Positions 1 through 9,800 of a stretch of DNA of 64,000 nt are shown one piece after another; within the stretch, counting starts at the first letter, position 1; every line of letters begins with the position of its first letter. The DNA comes from Daedaleopsis sinensis (taxonomy: Eukaryota; Basidiomycota; Agaricomycetes; Polyporales; Polyporaceae). The stretch is from assembly GCA_033807695.1 (NCBI GenBank), contig CM066310.1:1984001-2048000 (forward strand), in the 5' to 3' direction. Below the pieces are notes generated by a model. It did no database searches. It saw nothing but the letters and a program-made list of their open reading frames with translations, and was not told the origin of the DNA. Position numbers and translations under genes: made by a program.

Positions 1-897
1 CTGCGCGAGCGCGAGCTCGCGGTACGCGTGGCCACTTGGGTCGACGCGAACAACGCTTCGCTGAACCTGTAAAGCATGATCAACACCGACACGAAAGTAA
101 GGATAAACGAGACGCACCGGTACGAATGGAACGTAGCTAATCATGGTAGCATACTCGGGAGGTGGCCCAGTCAAAGTATGACCAGTAAGCTGAGTCTGCA
201 GGTGTTGATACTCCAAAGCGTCGCTGTCGCTGGGCAGCCTTATCTCAATGAGCGTAAGTGGGCAACGTGGGTCCGCGTCAGGGCCAGTGCGGAACGCGTG
301 CAGCTGGCCCGCGACCCACAACTCAGCGAGCCTCCCGCCCTCGGCCAACGCATAGGTGTCGGGTCCTAGAGGGTGCCATCCGCGGAAGGAACGCGGGACG
401 CGCGACAGCCCGTACACTGGGCAACGCGGGTGCCGATACGTATGGAAGACACGCAAGTACCCGGACCTGGACGACAATCAGCCGTAGCACGGGGCGGCGA
501 CGAGTGACTCACATATCGGAGCCACTGCAGGGAGTGGTGTCGAGGGGCAGATCATTGGCAGTAGGTGGGGCGCTGCACCGTGTGCCGCTACGAATACCCT
601 CACGCTCGCGCTCGTACCCGATTGGAAGAGGGCAGACGCGCACGATGTTGCGTCTCACCAGACCATGAGGACAACCACGGGCGACCTGCACGACCTCGCC
701 TCCTAGCAGCGTACTCGAACTGTGAGCGGGAGGCGCGACCTCGCGCGGACCAGTACACTCGAGAGAGGAAGGCGGCTCAAGATGGGCGCTGCGCGACTCC
801 AGAAACCTCCTGTACACAGCGCGATGTTAGCTGTACACGGTGCCCTAGGAGAAATGATCGATACGTACGGAGTAGAGGAACAGGGATGGATGGACAT
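1..897 (-). CDS. Hypothetical protein, 3' end cut by window edge
   Basis: I do not recognise the family. A spliced model on the minus strand has exons 869-897, 513-809, 118-466 and 1-66, and gives 247 open codons that run off the left edge. All three introns have good donors (GTACGT, GTGAGT, GTGCGT) and acceptors ending in CAG, and the first has a CTAAC branch site. The frame continues across every junction, which chance rarely gives. The N-terminal ~110 residues are rich in Ser, Pro and Arg; the following region (motif RGWHPLGPDTYALAEGG, then GRLAELWVAGQLHAF) looks folded. The start ATG at 897 was chosen because its 29-nt exon splices in frame; an upstream exon cannot be excluded. It lies on the same strand as the hypothetical gene at 2059-2998. 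Confidence 0.55.
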
Positions 898-2058
898 CTT
901 TCCGGCTAGTGCACTGCGAAACAGAAGTGCGGGAGGCAACTGGCCGTACCGACCAGACAAGCCGTCGAGCGACGCACGCCTTTAAAATCGCTGCTCAGGA
1001 CTCTGGCGGAACGCTGCGTGCTCGCGGATAGCCAGTTTGGACATAGAAGTTGCCTACTATCGAGGACCCTGGCGGCGAAGCACGACGTACCGCATACGCT
1101 GTGTGGCTCCCGAATGTGCGGAGCTGCACGGCCCCGCCATGAGGCATTCACCGCGATTCCAGACTGCCCGACGGCGCGACGAGCCAGACGACCCCGTAGA
1201 CATCGCCGAGGTGGGCCCGCACATGCTGCGACGCTACGTTTGCGCGCGCGACCCTCCCCTGCCAAACGCGCTCGCCACAACATCACGACAGGAAGGCATC
1301 GGGCCCGCACGTCGGAAGAGCGGGACTTGGGAGGATGGAGATCGTGGGGGTTGGGTACGTAGTTCGCTGAACCCCCTGTGCCCGAGAAGCCTGGGCTCCA
1401 TTCTCCGATCGACGTACGCTGCCGTCAGTACGTACGTGTGTCCCTTATTGTGCGCTACCGCCCGGCTGGCGCGAGGCCCAACAAAGCCTGACTGCGCGAC
1501 TTGGCCGAATCCGGGACGAACGGCGGAGCGCTGGACTGTGGTTCACAAAACGAGGTCTGACCCGATACTATGGATCGGCGTCAATGTGACCATTGGGGTG
1601 GACGGGTGGTGCCTCCCGGCGGATGTGTGTGCCCACGACAGGCGCGTCGCGGGGTATGTCGCGAAGCGGCGATACCACATTAACGAGATATTGCGGGACG
1701 AGAGGAGTCGTGAGACGGGAGGAGTCGACACAGTGCGGAGTCGGCACAGTGCGGAGACCTTACGTGGCCGGAAGACTGGGATCTATACTGAGTCGTGCAT
1801 ACGCCTAAACAAAACCAGAGGTAATGTCAGCGGTGCGCGACGGGACGAGGGTCTACCTGGCATGAATAACCCACTGTCGCTCCCCTTACCGTACCTTGAG
1901 ATCCCGCCCTACACAATATCGTTGCCTGCATAGCTCTACGTGCAAATCCGATCGATCACCAGGATACGGTACATTGTAGCTCTACACACACTTATCTCGC
2001 GTTCCAACTACGCCTGTCTGCCACGCCGTCTCAACTGCCACTGGACCAACATGCGCCC
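898..2058. other. Intergenic, nothing recognised
   Basis: The longest open frame here (1037-1933, plus) has the Arg-rich, motif-free composition of chance translation in GC-rich DNA, and I see no splice-consistent gene. A short direct duplication of a GTCG-GACACAGTGCGGAG-type string occurs around 1725-1760. Confidence 0.5.
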
Positions 2059-2998
2059 CTAAACGTACTTGCGCGCGACGATGTCGAAAGATGGCCCGGG
2101 GTCGGCGACCGCCGGACGACTGCGCAAGATTGAGAGCGGGGCGGTCCAGAGTAGATAGACGGCCTTAACGTGCAGCTCCCGAACGAGCTGCCCCTCAACT
2201 TCCTGCTGCACTATAATAAACTCGACGTTGACAAGGTCGCCGGGATGTAGGTCGCCTGGGCTGAGTTTCGGGAGCTGCCCGGAGAACTGGAAGCGAGACC
2301 GGGCGTCATAGATTTTGTTGATGACCTGTTCGAACAGTCAATATGACGACAGAGACATCGTTATGCGACTTATGTTCTCGAAACCAACGACGCTCACGAA
2401 CTCGGCTGTTCCCCTGCGCGGATTGTAGCTAGTACTGTGCGACCCGAGTAACTCGTCCAGAGTCTGCCCCTGGACCGCGAACATAGGCCGTACCGCCAAT
2501 CGAAAGAAAGGCTCCTTGAAGTCCTCGCTCTCGCCGTGCGCGACGGTATCGATGAACGCCACGGACCAAAAATATATCTTCCGCTGCCCGAGCGTCATGA
2601 CTTGGTACTTGTCATCCATCTGCCGCCACCCGTGAGCAGGAGGAGGGCTGCTGAGCGCGAACAGCGGCCCGCCCACGCTGTGCATCGCCATGAACTTCTT
2701 CAAGCGACTGTGTGGGCACTGTCGTTAGTGTGCCCCCCTGAGTAAAGAATGCTGGCGCACTTGTAGAACCTGAGGCTGTAAAAGGTACAGACGCTTAGGT
2801 CGGGTAACTTGAAGTCGGCACTGTGGTCCGAGTTAGTTGAATGCCGTGTACAGGTGGTAATGTAGACGTGACATACCTGAAGCAATGCTCTGGCAAGGAA
2901 TCCAAATCGTCCGGCTCCCTAGCTCCCTGTGAAGCTGCCTTAGGAGGCGACGCGCTGGAAGGAGGTGTGTGGGTGTCGTTGAACGGTATCGAGGACAT
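2059..2998 (-). CDS. Hypothetical protein, 252 aa, four exons
   Basis: The family is unnamed to me. Exons are 2877-2998, 2761-2820, 2398-2707 and 2059-2325. The introns carry GTATGT, GTGCGC and GTGAGC donors, CTAAC branch sites in the first two, and CAG acceptors; the joined length is 759 nt. The first ~40 residues are Ser/Pro/Thr-rich and probably disordered. A globular region follows (LSVCTFYSLRFYNRLKKF, then GPLFALSSPPPAHGW). The C-terminal part holds two hydrophobic strands, GDLVNVEFIIVQQ and LHVKAVYLLW. This strand pair resembles the C-terminal end of the 342-aa protein at 40448-41752, so the two may be distant members of one Agaricomycete family. Start ATG at 2998 is the first in the open first exon. 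Confidence 0.6.
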
Positions 2999-3766
2999 GT
3001 GTGGAAGACCAGACTGAATTCCTGGGGCGACGTACTCTGGGGGCCGTTTGCACTGGGCACTTAACTGTTCTGTAGGCTCAGCACTGGGACCTAACTGCTT
3101 CGTGCTTGGTGCGCGATTCGGTCCGTGGACGCGACGATGTACACCGCACTACCCACGACGTCCGCCTTCCGCGCCGCCCATGACCCGCCTGAATGAATCC
3201 TGCGTGTATGCCGAGCGGGCTGGAAGCAGAGTCGAGTCATACCGCCGTCTACGGTCCTTGGAAAGCGGAACTTACTACAACGAGGTTTCGAAACATCTTC
3301 TTCGGAATGTCGTACTGGCTTCTGAAAAATGAAGGCGAACACCGCTGAGAACACCGGCATCTCTAGAAGACAGTGACTTCTAGCCTACTTGCCCGATTGT
3401 CGACGAAGACATGTTGTACCTCATGCTATGTGGACGTACGTGTGATAGAGCGGAGAGGAGAAGATGCTTCGAAGACGAGCCTTCGCAGCGCCGGTGCGGT
3501 GTCGGAACTCGACGCCGGAACAATGGTAGCGCCCTAGTTGACCCCGAGCACCGTGACCCGTGATACCCCGCCCTCGTCCTTTCGCAAAGTGTATCCGCCT
3601 CAACGGCAACAGCTCGAGGCTTCACTGTGTGCTTCGGACTTAGGCTTCATGTGTAGAAGTGCGACCGACGGACTCACTGAGGCCAGCTACTTCTTATTAT
3701 GACACGAGTAGAGTGGTGCAGCTCCGTGGCCTCTCGCCCCCTGCTCCTGCCTCACAACGCACAACC
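2999..3766. other. Upstream of LINE ORF1; element 5' end not located
   Basis: No convincing exon on either strand. The 5' untranslated region of the LINE must lie at least partly here, but I could not find a target duplication or another sign of its 5' end. Confidence 0.4.
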
Positions 3767-6355
3767 ATGCCCAAGCCACCCAGAGGGAGAGCCCAACGAA
3801 AGTCTCGTCCTGGGCGACGCGAACGACAGCGCTCCCCTACGCCCCTCCCCTCCAACCGAAGCGACGCTGCTGCCCCCCTGGATCTCTCGCTGTTCTACCG
3901 CCCCGAACAACCTGTGACGGCAGCGACAGTGTCGGCCGGAGTCGCACCTCCACTGCCGGAGGAGTCGCTCTCGTCACTGCTCCGCCCTGCAACCCCCGTC
4001 ACGACAGTGCCCATGGCAGCTCCTACCACCCCGCTTGACTCCGACCGGGAGGCCGCTCAGACAGTATCCCGCATTGCTGGGACTGCTGAGGTGAGCGCAT
4101 CACGCGCTGCTTGGATTGCTCCACCTGTGCTGAACTCATGCCTACGCACTACCCAGGCATCCCCGCTGACTGCGCTACAGGAATCGCCTGTTGTCCAGCC
4201 TGCGTCTACACGTCGGCGACACCCCAATGTAGTCGACGAGAATACGCCCCCGATGGCGGGTGGAGTCTCGCCAGTCGTGGCCTCACCGTCCTCTCTGCTT
4301 CGGGGCCGACGCGATGTGCAGGATGTCGCCACACGTCCGACGCTGGCCGACATAGCCACCAGTATTACGAACGACTCTGGCCCTGCGCTCGTCCCCGGAC
4401 GCAACGCTGTCTCCCCCCTGCTCCTTGATAACGAACCCGACCACCACCGTTTTACGTTTCCGCCGACTCCGCATGAGGCCGACAGGGCAGAGGAGACGAG
4501 GAAGCGGCCATGGGCTGGAACTCCGGCCCCGGAGGAGCAGCAGCGCCCCACCAGACAGCGTCTCGATATTGTGTATGCTACACCGACCCCACCGCCGATC
4601 ACCACGCCCGCTAATCGTTTATACCCGTGGCTGTCCACTGCACGGGCGCCGGCGGCACTGAGCGGTCGTGACGATATCTTCTCACCCACACCGGTCCCCA
4701 CAGGCGGTTGTCTCCCGGGCTTCTCCTTTCCCCACCTCGGCGGCCTAGGAGGGACACCGACTATCGCTGACCTACCCACGCCTGGATCCCGTACGGCGCC
4801 GGTCGCCCCGTCTAGCCAGCCCTCCCGTCCGCCTCCTCCGGAACCCGTCCTTGCCACAGGACGTGATGACGCGATGGACGTCGACGCGCCACTCGCCGGT
4901 AAAGGCAAATTGCCCGAGGGCCACACTGACGGGAACGACGCCTGTGCTTGCTCAGTGTGCAATCGCGCCGCATTATCGCGAGGCGCCCCGGAGCTCTCCC
5001 GCACTGCGACGGCGCCCCCCCCCTCGATCGCCTTCATGGATGGACCTGCCCGCGGTGCTCGAGCCCGGTCTGAGGGACTGATGATGCCCAACGTCAGCGT
5101 CCACCCAGCCGGCAGCTCCGCGGTCCCAGGCCCTCGATCTGACGCCCTGCAATATACGGCCTTTCACCCACCGTACGCGAGCACGCCGGCCCCCGTGAGT
5201 CACCTGGGTAGTACGCTAGGTCTTGAACCGATCCCGGAGGATGGCCCACGTAGCTTCCCTCTCCCATCAGTTCTTGCCGCGGATCCCGGCGGTGTAGACT
5301 ATCCTCTCGTACAGCCGACGGGAGGTTGGCCGGCCTTACATCGAGATGACCCCGAAGCGGTGATCAGAAACATGGCGGCACCCTGGGTAAACACGATGTG
5401 GAAGACCGAGCCTCTGTCAGCAGTTTTCGTAGAGCCTTTCAATGCCAAGCACTCCACCAGCCTCCGAACCAATCGCCTCACGGCGGCGGCCCTGAAAGGC
5501 GCCATCATCACGATCACCGGTGCCGACGACTTCCAGCTCATTCCCCCCGAGCTTGCGCCGGGTATCAACCCGGCGGACAAACATGCTCCCGTTACCTGGG
5601 CGATACGCGGTCTACCGGCCGACGCCGTCGCAACTCTTGTGGCCGGCAAGGTCTGGTCGCTGCATGCGATCTCCTTTATGGCCTTCCCGCTCGCGTTCAC
5701 GATGCCGACTTGGCTCATGTCGCTCGAAGGTTTTGTGGACGACAACCCCCGGCTGATCAAAGAGACCGTAGCGGCAACTCTGCAGGACCAAGAGATGATG
5801 GATCGGATCACCAACATGGCCGCAAAGCCCGGCCGCCCACGAGTGCAGCAGGAACTCATCGCGCAGCAAGCTCTCGCGTCCCTATCAGTCAGCGTAGTCA
5901 CTCTGGACAACGGCAACATCATCGCGAACGTCTTCATGGACTCGCCGACCGATGACGTCCAGCAGTGGCGAGCCTGGGTCAAGGATCTACGATCCAAACG
6001 CTATGGCATCTACCTTACAGCTTTCGCACGCGCGCGCCCGGTAGTCCTGTGTGCAGGATGCAAAGGCGCCGATCACCCGTCCCACATGTGCCCTTTCTCG
6101 GCCCTTCCCGGGTGGAAGGGCCCTCGCGCCGGGGACGTCGTGCGTGGCGCGCTAGCCGAGCAACGTCCCTCAGGCCCCCCAACGGCTACGACGCACTCGA
6201 CTTCGCGCGAGCCGTCTCCTTTCGAGACGACAGTGCGCAGCTTCGCTCCCCCGACCCATGCTCACTCGCGGCGGGGCGGAAGGGGCGGTGGACTCTACGA
6301 GCAGACGCGCGGGCGAGGGACCCCCGGGCGGGGAAGAGCGAGGGGTTGGGCCTGA
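3767..6355 (+). CDS. LINE ORF1 (Gag-like nucleic-acid-binding protein)
   Basis: This 862-aa protein would bind the element's RNA in the ribonucleoprotein particle. Residues 1-500 are low-complexity, rich in Pro, Ala and Ser. From about residue 520 a globular region starts (WPALHRDDPEAVIRNMAAPW). Near the C-terminus is a CCHC zinc knuckle, CAGCKGADHPSHMC (C-x2-C-x4-H-x4-C), at about residues 763-776. The protein ends in an RGG-like tail (RRGGRGGG, RGRGTPGRGRARG). I chose ATG 3767 because the frame upstream of it has only a GTG at 3659 and the ATG has A at -3. The RG-rich tail matches the ORF1 remnant at 63938-64000. Confidence 0.85.
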   Translation: MPKPPRGRAQRKSRPGRRERQRSPTPLPSNRSDAAAPLDLSLFYRPEQPVTAATVSAGVAPPLPEESLSSLLRPATPVTTVPMAAPTTPLDSDREAAQTVSRIAGTAEVSASRAAWIAPPVLNSCLRTTQASPLTALQESPVVQPASTRRRHPNVVDENTPPMAGGVSPVVASPSSLLRGRRDVQDVATRPTLADIATSITNDSGPALVPGRNAVSPLLLDNEPDHHRFTFPPTPHEADRAEETRKRPWAGTPAPEEQQRPTRQRLDIVYATPTPPPITTPANRLYPWLSTARAPAALSGRDDIFSPTPVPTGGCLPGFSFPHLGGLGGTPTIADLPTPGSRTAPVAPSSQPSRPPPPEPVLATGRDDAMDVDAPLAGKGKLPEGHTDGNDACACSVCNRAALSRGAPELSRTATAPPPSIAFMDGPARGARARSEGLMMPNVSVHPAGSSAVPGPRSDALQYTAFHPPYASTPAPVSHLGSTLGLEPIPEDGPRSFPLPSVLAADPGGVDYPLVQPTGGWPALHRDDPEAVIRNMAAPWVNTMWKTEPLSAVFVEPFNAKHSTSLRTNRLTAAALKGAIITITGADDFQLIPPELAPGINPADKHAPVTWAIRGLPADAVATLVAGKVWSLHAISFMAFPLAFTMPTWLMSLEGFVDDNPRLIKETVAATLQDQEMMDRITNMAAKPGRPRVQQELIAQQALASLSVSVVTLDNGNIIANVFMDSPTDDVQQWRAWVKDLRSKRYGIYLTAFARARPVVLCAGCKGADHPSHMCPFSALPGWKGPRAGDVVRGALAEQRPSGPPTATTHSTSREPSPFETTVRSFAPPTHAHSRRGGRGGGLYEQTRGRGTPGRGRARGWA

Positions 6356-6847
6356 CTGGACGCCTGACCTCCAAAAGCCGCTCCGGCGGTAACCTAAAGA
6401 AGGAGACCCGGTACGGCCGCCGCGCCCTGTACCAAGGTAGAGTTTATCCCAGTGCTCCCTCCTCCATACGACCGTACCTACGTGCCCCTCCATGTGAATC
6501 GATGTCTGAATGTACGAGCTTGTCGGAAATGTGATCTCATTCTGCTACATGGCGTCCGAGCAGCCCGGCCGCCTCTCTATCATACATCCGCGCATGAAAT
6601 ATACTGCCGCTTGCGGTTCAGGGAAGTGTGCGGATGGCGGCGCGTCCTGTTTAGGACCTGGCGGCGCCGTAAACTTGGCGGACGTTGGGGAGGAGGCTGC
6701 GCCCATCCTCTGCTAAGTACGCTGGCCAGCCGCGGGGATCTGCGGCTTGAGTGGGTGTATGGTTGTAAACCCACTGACGTTTCAACTGCGAATACTATAC
6801 ACACGAGAACCACAAACATTACTGTCGGCACGCTAGGATCTGGTCAC

Positions 6848-9800
6848 ATGCGCACCACGGTCAGGAGAGCTCCCTGTGATCCCTGCACCGGTCCGGAGGG
6901 CGATGACTCTGATCGTGGTCACGGAGGTGTAGAGGGCGGCAGCGGCCTGGCTGCCCGCCCGATCGACCCGCACCCTCCCCACTCGGAGGGGGCACGGGCT
7001 AGGAGGAGCAGGCGACGAAAGACGAAGCAGCGTAAGGAGAGGGGGGCGAGACTGACATTCGCGACCCTCAACATGCGTGGATATGGACCCACGACTGGCC
7101 TCACAGCGGATGAGAAATGGCTCCGTGTCAATCAGCTCATCCGCGATAATAAGATCGCTGTACTCGCTCTCCAAGAGACGCACCTTACGCCTGACAGGGT
7201 CGAGAGGCTGCGCGTCTTGTTCGGAGCGTCAATGACTGTGCACAACTCGCCGGATCCAGACTCCCCCACTGCCGCGCGAGGGGTAGCCTTCGTAGTTAAC
7301 AAACGGATAATCACAGCCCCGACTGTAGTGGTAAAAGACGTGGTATCAGGCCGTGCGCTGGCCCTGACGCTGAAATGGGAGTCAGGCAGGGTACTCACGC
7401 TGCTGAACGTGTACGCACCGAACCCGGAGGGGGACAACGCGACATTCTGGCGCGCACTAGATACCGCGTATGTGCGGACAAGGTGCCCTAGCATCGACAT
7501 CCTGCTAGGAGATTTCAATATAGTTGAACAGGCGATCGACCGCCTACCACCGCACGCAGATGCCCATGCGGCAGTGGAAGCGCTACGATCATTCATCAAT
7601 CGACGCGAGCTCGCAGACGGCCTCCGTGAATCCCGGGGGGACGCCCGCATGTTCACATACATGCAGCGTGCCACGGGTAGTCAGTCGAGAATTGACAGAG
7701 TGTATTTGAAGCGTACCTTGTTACCGATGGCGGAGGACTGGACGATACACCCGCCTGGATTCTCGACAGACCACCAACTCCTCTCGTTCACGACCGCAAA
7801 CTATGGGACCCCCTTCACCGGGAAGGGACGTTGGGCTTTCCCCAATGCCCTTCTTAGCGACAGACATTTTCACGCAACTTTGCGGACTCACGTGTTAACG
7901 GCCCAGAGTAAACTGGACAACCTGATCACCCGCACCTCGGAAATGAATCCGCAGTGCATCCTGCGGGACCTTAAGGAAGCGATACGTGCATCTGCGCGAA
8001 TCCGCGCAAAAGAAAGAATACCTCGCATTCGTCGTCACATTACGGACCTCAAGCGTGACTTAGAGGAGGCATGCACGAGGGCCGGAAGTGCAGTCGACGA
8101 ACTGGAGAGCCAACGTGGTATTCAGGACGCTGGCGTCCTGCAGGACAGGATCGCGGAACTGGAAATCAAATGTTTCAGTACGGCACGATATAATGTAGCT
8201 CTTAACTCGCACCTGAAGGGCGAAACCATCTCGAAATACTGGACCCGGCTGAATACGACGCCGAGGCAACCCACGACGATATTTGAGCTTCGCTGCAATG
8301 CCCCGGAACTGACACCTGAGTACACAAGCAATGCGGAAAGAATGGCTGAGGCGGCCCGTGCTCACTACGATCGCGTACAATCGGACCCCTTGCTTGACCG
8401 GGCGAAGCAGGCTGGAGACATAGAAGCGGCTCTACGCTCTGTAGATGCTGCCCTATCTTCGCGTGAGAAAGGAACCCTCGCTCGAAAGCTCAGTCGAGCT
8501 GATGTCATGACGGCCATTGAGGACGCAGCGTGTGGTAAAGCAGCTGGTCTGGACGGTATCCCAGCGGAAGTATGGAAACTCCTCTTACAGTGGCAAAAAG
8601 TAGAGGAAACACGACCGCCTGAGAGGTCTTCTAATACGCTTGATGTAGTCCGAATACTCACTGCTGCCTACAATGACGTTGAACAATATGGGGTAACGGA
8701 CAATTCTTTCACTGAGGGGTGGATATGCCCGCTCTATAAGAAAGGTGATCGTAGAGATATGGCAAATTACCGACCTATTACGATTCTGAATACAGACTAC
8801 AAGATCATGACCAGGGCCCTGGCGAACAAGCTAGTCACGGTGGCCCCCACCCTGATACATAAGGACCAGGCTGGCTTCGTGCCCGGACGGCAAATCTTTG
8901 ACCAGATCCGACTGACTCGGCTACTGTTGGAATACGCGGAAGCTGAGGAAGAAAATGGGATCATTGTAGCCTTAGACCAAGAGAAAGCGTACGATAAAAT
9001 AGACCACAAATACCTGTACAGGTGCTTGCGACATATGAACATCCCGGAAACGTTCATTCGGACCCTTGCGACACTATACGACAGTGCTCACAGCGTGGTC
9101 ATGGTGAATGGGATCGCGAGCAAGCGCTTTCGAGTCACCAGGGGAGTACGGCAAGGTGACCCGCTGTCCTGTCTTATCTTCGACCTGGCCATAGAGCCCC
9201 TCGCAGCAGCCCTACGCCGCTCGTCACTACGCGGTTTCCGAATCCCTGGCGACGTGGAAAGATTAGTAGTCCTACTCTTCGCGGATGACACGACAGTTTT
9301 CCTCACAGAGCAGGACGATTTTGGAACCCTGCAGCTTGAACTTGATAGGTGGTGCGCTGCGTCGAGGGCGAAATTCAATGATAGTAAAACTGAGTTTGTC
9401 CCCGCGGGAACCCCGGAATACAGGAAGTCGGTGGTAGACCGTACGAGCTCGGCTCTGGTCTCGAGGACACTACCACGGAACGCGTCGATCGTTCGCGATG
9501 GAGACTCGATTAGACTGCTCGGTGCCAGAATTGGTAACAGATTCAATGCTGAAGAGGCCTGGAAACCAATTGAGAACACCATCGACCGACACCTTGCGCA
9601 GTGGGAGACTCGACACCCGACCATGGGAGGCAGGAAGCTTGTGGTTGGAATGGAAGTGGGTGGGCGGTCACAGTTCCTCACCAGGGCACAGGGCATGCCG
9701 AAAACAGTCGCTGAACGACTGTCGCGTAAAATTGCAGTTTTCGTATGGAAAGGAGATGAACACCCACTAGTAGCCCGGGAAACCCTGTACATGAAAGTAG

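Noticed and set aside
1037..1933. 298-codon open frame on the plus strand
   Set aside because: Arg/Pro-rich composition without motif, no splice-consistent extension, and overlapping frames on the other strand are equally long in this GC-rich stretch.
3659..3766. Extension of LINE ORF1 upstream to a GTG
   Set aside because: GTG is not a normal fungal start; ATG 3767 has better context and the ORF is complete from there.
6452..6847. Extension of LINE ORF2 upstream to a GTG
   Set aside because: No ATG before 6848, and the extra residues show no domain; the endonuclease starts well after 6848.
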